Positions 11,546-22,196 of a DNA stretch of 64,000 bases are shown here, piece by piece. Numbering within the stretch: position 1 is the stretch's first letter; each line of letters starts with the position of its first letter. The notes under the pieces were generated by a model. That model made no database searches and was not told where the DNA came from. It saw only the letters and a list, made by a program, of their open reading frames with translations. The DNA comes from Salticus scenicus (taxonomy: Eukaryota; Arthropoda; Arachnida; Araneae; Salticidae): NCBI GenBank assembly GCA_963930645.1, contig OZ005660.1, forward strand, positions 240,440,836 to 240,504,835, read 5' to 3'. A program made the translations under genes and the position numbers.

Positions 11546-12495
11546 TCATAAGTATTTGACTTCATACTTATGAGAATCTAAAGTTTTTTCGATTCGTCCA
11601 ATGTAGTTAACTGTTTTTGACTTTGTATTGAATCTTACTAGAACAAAGTCATTTACACCAATTGAATCATCATCTAATAGCAGCTTCAATTCTTCAAGAT
11701 CATCATCTAATTCAGAATGTGATTGGATATTTGATTGATCATGTAGCCGTTCCATCATACCAATACCAATCTTAATTCTTTTTTTTTTTGATTCTTCTAA
11801 ATCAAACTTTCTTTTTCTTCCAAATGCTTCTTTTCTTTTTTAGTTAACTCTAAATTTCTCCATTTTTGCTATAGTGAATTGTTCAATTCTTTCCTTTCCA
11901 GGAGTATCTGTGTAAATTCTAGGCTTTCCTTTTCATGTAGATTGCTTTTTTCTTGGTGGAGCTTTAGGAAAAGGTCTTATGACTTCTGGAGTTAAAACTT
12001 GAGTTGAAGGTTCAATTAATATTTCATAGTTGAAAGTAGATGAAATTGAAGGCTTAGGCTCATTAGAAGGAGAATATGAATGTTCAATTTCTGCATTTTC
12101 AGATATTTCGACAGGGTTTGGTCGATCGGTGACAAATGCTGGAAGAAAGACCTCATCACTGAAAACTAGTCTGTTAACAGCCCATATTCCAGCATTCTTG
12201 AACGAACTGCTGATATTTCTTGGAGTGAAAGAATTAAGATTTAAGATATGCATTTGATGACAGTTCTGCTATTTCATATATAGTGATGGTCTTTCCTGAA
12301 TTAGAAGCCATCCAATCATTAAAAGCTATTTTTACTTTATCTTTGAAAGAATAAACGCCAACATGTAGTGGCTGCATGCGATGGGAACAGTGAGGGGGAA
12401 ATGATAAAACAATAATTCAATTTTCTCTTGCATACATAATAGCTTCTATTGATGTGTGGGTATCATGGTTGTCCAGCAGTAAGAGTATTGGGTTA
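11546..12495 (-). pseudogene. Pogo transposase, C-terminal half of the DDE domain, broken
   Basis: Reading leftward from 12495 the translation gives NPILLLLDNHDTHTS (second catalytic Asp of a DDE_1 nuclease), then SFPPHCSHRMQPLHVGVY and a KIAFNDWMASNSGKTITIYE stretch, followed by SFTPRNISSSFKNAGIWAVN, FVTDRP and a PFPKAPPRK segment. These are the usual landmarks of pogo/Tigger-like transposases. An acidic tail ends near 11546. It is inactive: a TGA interrupts after ARENs (Gly expected), frames shift near 12240, and further stops and shifts lie at about 11760-11930. The CENP-B/HTH N-terminal domains and the first catalytic Asp are missing upstream. Confidence 0.85.
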
Positions 12496-12582
12496 AATTA
12501 AACATTATATTTTTAGCCCACATCAGATTTTTTTTTATTATTTAGCTTTAGATTAAATCCTGATAAGTTGTGAATAAAACTA

Positions 12583-12700
12583 CACTGTAAAAAAATAACT
12601 ATTACCAGTTGCAAGAAACTCTCTGTGATTGGAGAAAATAATTATTTTCTCCAATCATAGAGAGTTTCTTGCAGCTGGTAATAGTTATTTTTTTGCAGTG
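12583..12700. mobile_element. Palindromic 118-bp MITE nested in the pogo element
   Basis: A near-perfect inverted repeat starting CACTGTAAAAAAATAACTAT and ending with its complement, centred on AAAATAATTATTTT, flanked by TA at 12581-12582 and 12701-12702. TA duplication points to the Tc1/mariner group. Its position shows it is younger than the host pogo element. Confidence 0.85.
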
Positions 12701-13251
12701 TATACAATTACGCTTAACTATAATAGCAAAGATTAAAAGCTACAGTCTTTGTTATTTAAAAAATCATTTTAAGCACCTTATTGCTTTAATTTTGTGTTAT
12801 AAATTCTAAATATAACACATTAGGGGCACATTTGGACAGTCCACATGTGCCCCCAAAACAATGTCCAAATGTGCCCCACAGTCACATGTTTAGAATTTTG
12901 TTAAGCCTAGCTTAGCAGAAATTTTTTTTGACAAATATTATTAATATTAATAAATCATTATGTTCATCAAACAAGCTATCTAGTTTTATATAATTAATTT
13001 TCATGATGCAATATAAATATGTATAATTAGTATTGATACAAATAAAGCATAACTTTACTTTTAAGCTTCAAAACTGCTTGGTTGACATAACTGGAAAACT
13101 TTCACAGCCAATTGCTTTAAATTTTCCTGGGAAATGCATCATAGTGTTGCCAACAAAATATAATTATTTCATAATTTTCACATTTATTTAAGTTAGGGAA
13201 ATTTAAGTTGTTTATATGTGCCCCTGTCCAAATGTGCCCCCCTCTCCCCTA

Positions 13252-14074
13252 CATTGGTTTCCTTAATTCTTCAGCTTGTATAAAATGGAAATTGTATCCA
13301 ACATTGTACGGATACATTTATCTTAAGTGCTAATTTAATAAAGAAAGCTTAAGTTTCTTTTCAAATTATGATTTGGCTGATAAATTGATAAATTAAAAAT
13401 AAAATGATAAATTAAAATAATGTTATAAGCTTATCAGTATATTAAAGTTCTTAAAATTGCCATTTATATTAAGTAAACAACTTATTATTTGCTTTAGAGA
13501 TTTCTAATTCGTTTTTTCCCCGCAAAATTCCCAGTTTTTTCCCCAAAACTCCCGGGTTTTTTCCCTTGGTTTTAAATTCCCGGGTTTTTTGCATCTCTAC
13601 CTCCCCCTTGTTTACAGAGCTTGTGAAAATGCCTCCACCCCCAATTTTTTTTTTTTTTTTTTTTAAATCTATTTTAAACAATTTATAGTATTTAGTGGAT
13701 TTTTCTTTCTCATTTGGTTGTACCTTCTATTTCTCCAGTTTATTATCATCCCATAAGAAAATCAAATTTTTAAGGTCAAGACAAACGAAAAACGAATAAA
13801 GCATATTGTTCAGCCAATATAAGTTATCTTACTAGTTTCAGAAATTAGAGGCAAAATTAAACACATGTTTAAGCTCTTTAATGTACCCTAGAGAGAGAGT
13901 TTTAATCAATTTTTATTTTGAATAATCAACTCACATAAAAATTTATACTGTTATGCTCCAGCTTTTGGAAGTGAGGCCCCCTAAATTTGGAGGCCCTGGG
14001 CCAGTTCCCCGTGCTATAATCTGGTTCTGGTAATATGACAGTCTTTGTCACGTGATAAACACTGTCATGTTGGG
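13252..14074. other. AT-rich spacer
   Basis: No gene seen. The stretch 13510-13600 has repeated TTCCCGGGTTTTTT-like words, perhaps a fragment of a hAT-like repeat related to 14083 and 33480. A poly-T tract lies near 13650. Confidence 0.4.
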
Positions 14075-14082
14075 CACACAGA

Positions 14083-14490
14083 CAGTGATGCCAGATTGGA
14101 GATTTTGTCCCCATTTTGGGGATTTTTGAGGCTTCTGGGGACAATTTTGGGGACCGAATGTTTGTGGGAACTTTTTTGGGGAATTCTAAAATTGTTGGGG
14201 ACAAATCTGGGGAATTCTTCAACTTTCTGTCAATGTTGGCAACGTAATGATTTATCAGGGATTTTCAATAGCTTTATTGTTATTTGGGATTTTTTTCAAA
14301 AATTGCCTTTATTTGGGGAAAAATCTGCGCTTAAATCCATTTAAATCTGCTTAATATTTCTTTTTGAAAAAATTTTTATTTTCCCTTTTTAGTAGAAATT
14401 AAGTTGGGGATTTTTTTGAAAAAAAACCCTGATTTGGGGAAATTTTAAGTCCTATTTGGGGAAATAATTTTCGACCATCTGGCATCACTG
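14083..14490. mobile_element. hAT-type MITE (CAGTGATGCCAGA ends), 8-bp target duplication
   Basis: Left end CAGTGATGCCAGATTGG, right end complement CAGTGATGCCAGATGG. A perfect 8-bp direct repeat CACACAGA flanks it (14075-14082 and 14491-14498). The interior consists of repeated TTTGGGGA words in both orientations and no coding sequence. It belongs with the larger element at 33480-34620. Confidence 0.9.
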
Positions 14491-14964
14491 CACACAGAAG
14501 AGTTGCCATTTTGCTCTCTACCTAATGAAAGCTCGACGGTCATAGACAAAAATCGGGTCTAGGAAGTACGTAAAAGTACTGTAGTTATAAGAATGGAGTA
14601 TTTTTTCTTTTTCGTATTTCTGTATTATTTATTGAGATATTTTAATAAAAATTGCAAATCGGCTATATTAAAAAAAGCCGTCCAAACGAAGTCATTTAAA
14701 CATACAGTTGCTCAAAAAAGTTTGCGTACAGCGATTATATATTTAAAAAATAAACAACAGCATTAAAGTCAGGAAACTTCTTTTAGATTTAAGCTTTTAT
14801 TTATATCTGAACGGGTTTGTTCCATTCATATGCTCGATATTCTCAGACTTATAGCAACAATTTGTTACACAAAACATCTAAAAGAAACAAAAGCAGAGAA
14901 ATTAAATAAAAAAAGTTTGCTTACACTTGTTCAATTTATATGTCTATTTTCTTAAAACAATTGT

Positions 14965-16168
14965 TTAATACTTGGTAGGGTATCCTTTGTATTTAATTAC
15001 AGCCTGCAGTCTTTTGTGCACAGGCCCCGACTTACGGCAGGGCATACGGGGCAAATGCCCTGGGCCCCCCTTCTGGAAGGGGCCCCCCTACAGGCGAATA
15101 CAGAAATTCTGCAATCTAAAGACCTCTTATGCCACTGCAAGGGGGCCCCCCAGAATAGGCTTGCCCCGGGGCTGCAGGTAGTCTAAGTCGGGCCCTGTTT
15201 GTGCATCTAATGAACAAGCTTGTCAGTGTCGGGTGGAGTAATTTTTGTCCATTCTTGCATATTAAATCATTTTTTGATGTAATATTGTATTTTCGAATGT
15301 TTTTTTTTTCAAGTTTTTCCCAGAGATGTTATATTGGATTAAGGTCTGGGGATTGAGGGGGTGTCTGTAGCCGTCTAGGAACATGATAGAGCATATATTC
15401 TTTAATTATCCTAGCTGTATGCTTAGGATCATTGTTCTGTTGAAAAATGAAATCATCTTTAACTCCCAGTTTTTCGGCACTTGCTTTTAAATTTTTCTTT
15501 AATATGTCCAAGTAAACAAATCTATCCATTATTCTATCTATTATATGTAACTTTCCGACTCCATTAGAGGACATACTCCCCCAAACAATGACACCACCTC
15601 CTCCATGCTTAACAGTCGGACGCAAATTTTTCGCATCTAATTCTGTATTCGGCTTTTTCCAAACTATACAGCGGCCATTTAACTTAAAAATGGTGAATTT
15701 GCTTTCATCTGACAAGATTACTTTATTCCAGAATTCAGGAGAATTATGTAAATGATTTTTTGCAAAAGCAATTCTCTTTTTTCGATTAATCTTCGAAATG
15801 TACAGTTTTGCTCTGGCTATTCTCCCATGATAACCAGCATTTCTAAGCACATTTCACACAGTTTCTGGGCAAACTCTTGTATTGCACGTCACATTCAGAT
15901 CTTCCACAATATTAGAAGCAGAGAGTTTAGGATTAACTTTGATTTTTCGAATTATTTTTCTTTCTTCTCTGAATGATAATTTTTTAGGCCGTCCACATCT
16001 CGGTCTTACACTAAGACTTCCTGTGTCTAGAATGTTTTGTATTATTCGTTGAATGCTGGAATGAGGCTTGTCAACAATTTTACCGATTTGACGAAGAGAT
16101 TTTCCTTCATCTCTTAACTTTATTATCAACCGTCTTAAAGTTAGAGGTATTTCTTTTCCTTTTTCCAT
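14965..16168 (-). pseudogene. Tc1-like transposase (DD34E), inactivated
   Basis: The start is the ATG at 16168 (MEKGKEIPL). The N-terminal half is a paired-type helix-turn-helix (LRRLIIKLRDEGKSLRQIGK) with a GRPKKL linker. The catalytic half shows VILSDESKF (first Asp), GGGGVIVWGSMS and QQNNDPKHTA (second Asp), SPDLNPI, then a C-terminus RLQAVIKYKGYPTKY that ends at 14965. Three lesions are seen: TGA at 15856-15854 where Arg (CGA) is usual, TAA in place of the third catalytic residue Glu right after SPDLNPI, and the hAT insertion at 15021-15197. Without these the length would be normal for the family (about 340 residues). Confidence 0.9.
15021..15197. mobile_element. hAT-type GC-rich MITE nested in the Tc1 transposase
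   Basis: Begins CAGGCCCCGACTTACG and ends with the complement of CAGGGCCCGACTTAGAC. A perfect 8-bp duplication TTTGTGCA lies at 15013-15020 and 15198-15205. The 177 bases are GC-rich against an AT-rich host and noncoding. Removing it restores the Tc1 reading frame across the site. Confidence 0.92.
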
Positions 16169-16547
16169 AATATGAAGTGAATAACACTTAATCACTTAAC
16201 ATTTATTAAAATACAGGACGACTTATTATAGAAAAAAATTGTCTTCACATCGAACATAGCTGTGACTCATTCACCTGGAAATACGACTAATAATATGCAA
16301 ATTTTTCCGATGATTATCTGTGCGTACGCAGACTTTTTTGATAGCAGTTTAAAGACTTATCGGAAAAGAAATTGTTTACTAAATTTAGTATTAATTTATT
16401 GAACTATTTTAAAGTGCTAATTTGGTTAATATAACCATAACTTTAAAGAAAAAATTAAATATTGTAATTTTCTAAAAAAAAGAAACGGCTTCACAGTAGA
16501 TTTATGCATTACTTAGTTACTGTACGCAAACTTTTTGACTGACTGTA

Positions 16548-17557
16548 AATTCCAATAATAAAATAATAATGCTTTTTCTGTAGAAGTGAAAGTTTTTGAC
16601 TAGAAAAAAAAAAAAAAAGTGAAAGAAAAATTTAAAAGGGTAAATGAAATTTTAGTCAAAGGTTTTTCACAAAATTCAGTTTAAAATTAGTTTTTTTCAT
16701 TTCATTCAGTTCCTATGGTTTGTACTTGTTTTGTGAAAGAATATGAAAAAACTATTTGGTATTAATGAAAAATTTCTCTTGATTTCAACAGTTACAAGGA
16801 GAAAAAAATCTTTCTCAGCAAAAATGATTAAATATAAGATGTTTCTGAGTAAATAATTTATATCTTTTAAAATGATGTCTGACATGCATTTTATATCTGA
16901 AGCAGAAAAATGAGTTATTGAAGTAATAAATATTTTTATTTAATTATATATTTATATTAAAGTGTTCAATTACTCAGTAGTACTGAATGTCTCTCCTAAA
17001 TAAATTTATAGTAACTATACACTTTATCTAACGAAAATGTTATTTCTAACTCAATTACATTTTTCTCCACATAAAATTATTAGTTTCCAGAAACAACAGA
17101 GATATCTTTTTAGGTTCTTAGAAAGAATCTTTACAGTAACTCTATTCGACATTCAAAGATATTTCAAACGTTCATGTTACGTAAGATATAAAGCATCTTT
17201 TAAATGAACGTATAAAAAATGCATTACGATGCATCAACATAAACATTTCTTTAGATATTTCATACACATACAGTTTTTTTTTTTTTTATTTTAGAAAAAA
17301 AAAAAAAAATCTCATACAAGAGCTGTTTCAGCGCAGGTGTGTGTAGATACGTACCGAAATTTTAGCACGTTTTTAAATTCCTTGAGAAATCAAAATGAAA
17401 AGTAAATGGGTCTTCTTTTAAATGGCTATTTAGATGCTTATTTAGAGATTTTCCTCTCGAGAGAAGAATTTACAACGTAATACACGAATTAAATTTCTCT
17501 AGATTTTTTTTTTTTTCAGAAAATATTTTAGGAGCATCCCACGTGTGAATTTGAAGT
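16548..17557. other. AT-rich 3' flank of the second zinc-finger locus
   Basis: No gene seen. Probably includes the 3' untranslated region of the minus-strand zinc-finger gene; an AATAAA at about 16924 is too common here to call a polyadenylation site. Confidence 0.4.
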
Positions 17558-18530
17558 TCATGCACATGAATAATCATTTGCATGTAGAGTGCGTAGATGT
17601 TTATATAGAGTACTTTTTTCAGAAAATCTTTTGGAGCACATTTCACAAATATATGGTTTTTCGCCTGTATGAATGCGCTCATGTACAGCTAGATAACTCT
17701 TTCTAGAAAATTTTTTTGAACATTCTTTACATTCGTATCGTTTTTCTTCTGTATGAATGCGAATATGTGTATTTAGATTTCCCTTGTCCCTAAAACTTTT
17801 AGAACATACTTCACAGACATGTGGTTTTTCTCCTGTATGAGTGCGCGAGTGTTTAGTTAAATTTCCTTTATTGCGACACCTCTTCGTGCAAATTTCACAC
17901 ACATATGGCTTCTCTTTTGTGTGAGTTCTTTCATGTCTACTTAGGCCGCCCTTTACAGTAAATTTTTTAGAACACACTTCACACACATATGGCTTTTCTC
18001 CTGTATGAATGCGCAAATGTACATTCAGATTTCCTCTCTCAGAAAATCTTTTAGAACATATTTCACACACATATGGCTTTTCTTGTGAATGAATACGCAG
18101 ATGCTTATTTAGATGATAAATTGTTAAAAACCCTTTTGAACCTATTACTACAAAGAAAGGGTTTCTTCTCCAAATGAATGTACAAATGTTTATTTAGTTC
18201 ATTCTTTAGTTTAAACGCTTTAGAACATACTTCACATACATATTGCTTTTCTCCTGTATGAATTTTTAGGTGTTTATCTAGCTGTTCTTTTCGTGAAAAT
18301 TCTTTAACGCATATATCACACATATATGGCTTATCCCCTGTATGAGTGCGTAGGTGTCTAAGCAGACTTCCCTTATGTAAAAATTCGTTTGAGCATATCT
18401 CACAAATAAAGAGATTTGTATTCGAAAAAATGCATGAATGGCTATTTACATCATCCATTTTCGAAAATATTTTAGAGCATTTTTCACATCGATGTGGCTT
18501 TATTTCTGTATTTTGTAGATTGAGATCCAT
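17558..18530 (-). pseudogene. C2H2 zinc-finger array gene with a 1-nt frameshift
   Basis: The start at 18530 (MDLNLQNTEIKPHRCEKC) opens a frame of four fingers that runs to 18105; the rest (six fingers, 18070 to 17558, ending HANDYSCA) is in another frame. Between them, at about 18140-18155, a finger reads correctly (SKGFLTIYHLNKHLRIH) only if one extra base is skipped, and its second Cys is Gly. The full array would be about 11 C2H2 fingers over some 320 residues, the first of them CxxC...HxxxC. One finger has Cys in place of the core Phe (TKRCRNKGNLTKH). Function would be DNA binding in the nucleus; no effector domain is seen. If the shift is a sequencing error this is an intact gene; the Cys-to-Gly change argues mildly for real decay. 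Confidence 0.8.
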
Positions 18531-19478
18531 TTTGATGGAAAACTCATTGTAAAACTTCTCAATAATAATTATCAGTACTCATAAATGAGAATGGTGGTAT
18601 TTAGAAGTTATTAGCTAGGGGAAATTTTCCGAATTCTCATTTCATAAGCAAAATGTTTGTAATGTATGACTTAAAAAGAACTTAGACATATATCTTCAGG
18701 TATTTTTTTCTTTTAACACAACAGAAATATTTTTTCTTTTATGTATTTCTGTAAGTGCAAAAACATGTTTTTAGATTATCTTTTTATAAAATTGTTCAAA
18801 GTATATTTTTCAACCAAATGAAACTTTGTACTTGTTAGGTATAACATTAACATTAAAAGAAAAAATAAATAAAATTGCAGCATAGTCAAAATAGAAAAAA
18901 TTTCTTTTCCTAGATGATATTGGTATACGTAAGATTCCTGTAACACGAGCTGATTATTGTTGCCCAGCGGAAATATAAACTTGGCGAGTTTGCGTAAAGA
19001 GTAAAGCGAATTATTGTTTGTACTTGATAAGCTGGCGGTAATATTTGGCGAAATTTTCTTATAACTCTTGTGAAAAAGAGCCATCACTGTAGCTGTTAAA
19101 TTAGTTAATTTTAAATATTTATACACGTTGAAAAGTAGTTGTAAAATACAACACTTAGATAATCAAACAATAATAAAAACAAATAATTGATACGAAAAAT
19201 GCAGGAAAACATATGATAATTACACTTCATATTTGTGATAGAAATTTAAGCGTACAATTTTCTTTTGGAAAATTAATAACCCATTTCTCTCGCCTTTCTT
19301 CATCTGTTGGAAATCTAAACGTTCTAAAAGCAGTTCTGGTATTATTTGAGCAATTTACGGCTGCAATTGCAAAACCTCCATTTTATGTGATTTGGGGGCT
19401 TACTTTATTCTCATCGAGATCATCTCGAGATCGAGAGTGACGTCTTTCGTTATTTTCTGGAAACGATACTTCAATAAC
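18531..19478. other. Upstream region of the second zinc-finger locus
   Basis: No gene seen. The block 19210-19440 becomes less AT-rich and contains CTCGAGATC-type palindromic words next to the promoter-like block at 19479. The 116-codon minus-strand and 75-codon plus-strand open frames show no domain. Confidence 0.4.
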
Positions 19479-19560
19479 GGGACTTTATTCACGTGACGTC
19501 ACTGGTGGTATATAAAATTGTAAACAAGAAACACGTGCGCATGTTTTGTTTTCATCCTCC
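19479..19560 (+). promoter_or_regulatory. Promoter-like block: E-box/CRE plus TATA box
   Basis: CACGTG (19490-19495) overlaps a perfect CRE, TGACGTCA (19494-19501); TATATAAAA follows at 19509-19517, and another CACGTG at 19532-19537. A start site would be expected near 19540-19550 on the plus strand. The words GGACTTTATTCACG and TGGTGGTAT recur in the same order just upstream of the THAP exon (40675 to 40621, minus strand). It could also drive the minus-strand zinc-finger gene. Confidence 0.6.
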
Positions 19561-19916
19561 ATTTTTTCTCGCTTACGCTGTCGTCTCGTTTCGCTAGTGT
19601 TAGTAGATTATTTTTGTTTGAGCACTTAAGAGCATACCAGTATTTTAATAGAAAATAAAATCAAAATATTAAGTTCTATTCTAGATATTTTTCTCAACAG
19701 AATATTTCAGAATGTATCCATGAATAATAAATGTTATGATCAAGAAACAAATTTAAAAGCAAGCTTTACAGGTTTAAAAATGTATCGCAATAAATTTATA
19801 ATTGATGTGAAATTTCCAGAAAGTATTTTAAGTGAAACTGTTGCAGTTTGTAGCGTTGTACTTGCTGGATTTTAAATAATTGTGTATAATGTAGATACTA
19901 AGATCGAGCAATGAGG
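19561..19916 (+). other. Possible 5' exon ending at a strong splice donor
   Basis: Downstream of the promoter-like block the sequence runs to GAG/GTGAGT at about 19916, a consensus 5' splice site. A candidate acceptor (TTTTTCTCAACAG) precedes 19701. The ATG at about 19719 opens a 51-codon frame (starting MNNKCYDQETNLKASF, with VKFPESILSETV near its middle) that ends before the donor. I do not recognise the peptide. It may be an upstream open frame or a remnant. No downstream exon was identified. Confidence 0.3.
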
Positions 19917-22192
19917 TGAGTTTGTAAAAATGTTTTTTAAATTCTTTAAATCTCATTCATATTCTTCATTTATAATTTACCCTAAATGTGCAAATTATTG
20001 TTTGTTTGATACTAATGTTTTCTTGTGTTTCGTTTCAAATTACAATAGTTACTGTAAAAAGTGCATTTAATTTATGCATTTTTAACTGTTTTTTCCCCCC
20101 CTTAAATCTGAATTTACGAAAGGCTTGAGTAGCTGTAATTAAACACCCAGTCATTTATGATCTAGCTTCTAAACAACGTTAAATTCCATGCAATAATCGC
20201 AGAAAATGTTATTTGTTGTTGATATTCCAATGGAAACTGTATTATATAAGATGTTTGATGCAGATAATATTATTAATTTGTATACTGTAATCTGATTATG
20301 TAATCATAATGTATGGTTATTGTGAAGCTTAGTATGAAGATTTGCAGTGTTGTTTTTATATCAGTTTAGTGAAACACTCCATTATTTTTGAAATTCTTAC
20401 TATCATTCATATGCCATTTCATTTTAAAAGTAAAAAAAAAAAAAAAAAAAAAGATAGTCATTATAGACTTCACATGTTCTATTCTACACATGATATTTGA
20501 TGTCATTTTTAAAAACTCATCCTACTGTTATTATCTTTTTGTTTTATATATTTTATGTATATTTGAATTATGAGAGAAAATCTTTATATGGATAATTTAT
20601 AAGTGTGTTTATGCAATATAAATGTAAAATAAAAAAAATAATTTCTGAACCAAAAAGTAATAATGAGTAAAAATTTTATAATGATTCAGTTTTTAAACCT
20701 TAATATAAATAAAGCTGTTAACTACTGCCATTTTAATCCATTCTAAACAAATAAATTTAAAGAGTATTTTTACATTTAATTTATACTTAGTTATTCTGTA
20801 TTTTCCTCTTACTAGTATTTCTAATATATATATATACATTCAATTGTTATGTTATACATGTGTTTATTACACTAATCTTAAAATGCATACAAAGTATATT
20901 CATGTTGTAATGGTGTTGTGGTGTTTTCAAATGAGATATAAAAAGTATCATTAGATGATGTAGAGTCATCTCCAGGTTACCAAGGACATTTCTATCAATT
21001 TATAAAGTAGATGGAGAAAAAGAAGATATTTCAAGAAAATTTCTTTTTTTAGCACACTGTCATTTTATAATACATTGTGCTATAAAGAAGTTTTCTTAGA
21101 CATTTAATGACAGAGGATTTTGCATTCTTGAATACTTATAAGAATGAAGATTAGATTATCTACCGACTGATGCAGTTTCTGTTAATGCAGGCTTTGGTAA
21201 GTTCTTTAAAATTTTCAGATGCTTTGTTGATTAGGTAATTATTAAATTAAAAATAATATTGTAGTATGACATTATATTGTTTATTTTTGTGCATTAATTC
21301 TTTGGAAATTAGATGTTTATGATTTTGTTACTTTTCTTTATAACATTTAGAATGAGTTTAGGAATTTGTGTGAAAAAGGAGGGAGAAAAAAAGTACTGGT
21401 GAAATATGTTGTCTAATAAAGCGTTGAAAGTATAGAAAAATGTTAAGTGAATTTCTTTACAGCATAGGTTTATTTCAAAACAAACTATGCTAAGAAGAAG
21501 TTTTCTTAATACAATTTCTGGAAGAGCTGAATTGGATGAAAAAAGCATAAAAATATCTGAAATGAAGAAAGTTTTCCTAACTTAGTGCTCATACAATATC
21601 GAAAGCTTTCTGATGCAGCAAATTAACATAATGTAAGTAGTAACATTCACATTTTTTTTTCTTTATCATTTCATACTGAGTATGATTCATTAACACAATG
21701 ATAGTTGTAAAACCTCCTTTTATTTTCAACGAAATGTGATGTTATTCTTAATTAGATAGTAATTTCAATTTCTTCTAAAAGTTCTTTTTTTTTTTTTTTT
21801 TTTTAATTAATAATTGATTATTTCATGACTTGCTTTGTAGATCAGAGGGAGTCTTATGTACATATATTTAAAATAATTTTATAATCGTTTTAAACACATT
21901 CTGAATGTATTAAAATCACTCTTTGAAATCAGGGTTTAGCAAGTACAGTTGCCAACAGTGACTTACATTTCCTAATTGGTGATCAGTAGACATGCATAAT
22001 ATACATAAACATTGTCCAAAAAAAAAAAATCTATTCTGCATAAAAATTAGTTTAAACTTTTTTTTAACCAACAGTTAGAGTTGTGAGTTTCCCAACTTTC
22101 TAAAAGATGTTTTTAATAAACTTTTGTTTTTGTTTTTACACTATATCTGATATTAATGTAATTATTAACTATACTGTGACTAAGAAAAGTTT
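19917..22192. other. AT-rich DNA with short hairpin repeats
   Basis: No gene seen. A hairpin repeat lies at 20985-21105 (see separate entry), and AGAAGTTTTCTTA words recur at about 21490-21580. Confidence 0.45.
20985..21105. repeat. Hairpin repeat, also present inverted at 38595-38695
   Basis: GAAGATATTTCAAGAAAATT ... AAGAAGTTTTCTTAGACA forms an imperfect hairpin around TTTAGCAC...GTGCTATAAA. The complement of 38595-38695 aligns over about 110 bases. It is a dispersed inverted repeat of unknown class. Confidence 0.5.
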
Positions 22193-22196
22193 AAAT

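Larger units (their letters stand above)
10793..13249 (-). mobile_element. Pogo-type DNA transposon, internally decayed
   Basis: Terminal inverted repeats GGGGAGAGGGGGGCACAT with TA target dinucleotides at 10791-10792 and 13250-13251. The motif GGGGCACATTTGGACA recurs near both ends (about 10803, 10983-11040, 12826-12885, 13218-13245), as expected for transposase-binding repeats. The interior holds the back half of a pogo transposase on the minus strand; the DNA-binding front half is not recognisable, and a MITE has inserted at 12583-12700. Confidence 0.85.
14705..16545 (-). mobile_element. Tc1-like transposon with IR/DR ends
   Basis: TA target dinucleotides flank it at 14703-14704 and 16546-16547. 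Outer ends read CAGTTGCTCAAAAAAGTTTG (left) and CAGTCAGTCAAAAAGTTTG (right, complement). A second, internal copy of the AAAAAGTTTGCGTACA motif sits about 200 bases inside each end (about 14905-14928 and 16319-16347). Paired direct repeats inside inverted ends are the IR/DR layout known from several Tc1-like elements. The transposase on the minus strand is dead and a hAT MITE sits inside. Confidence 0.88.
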
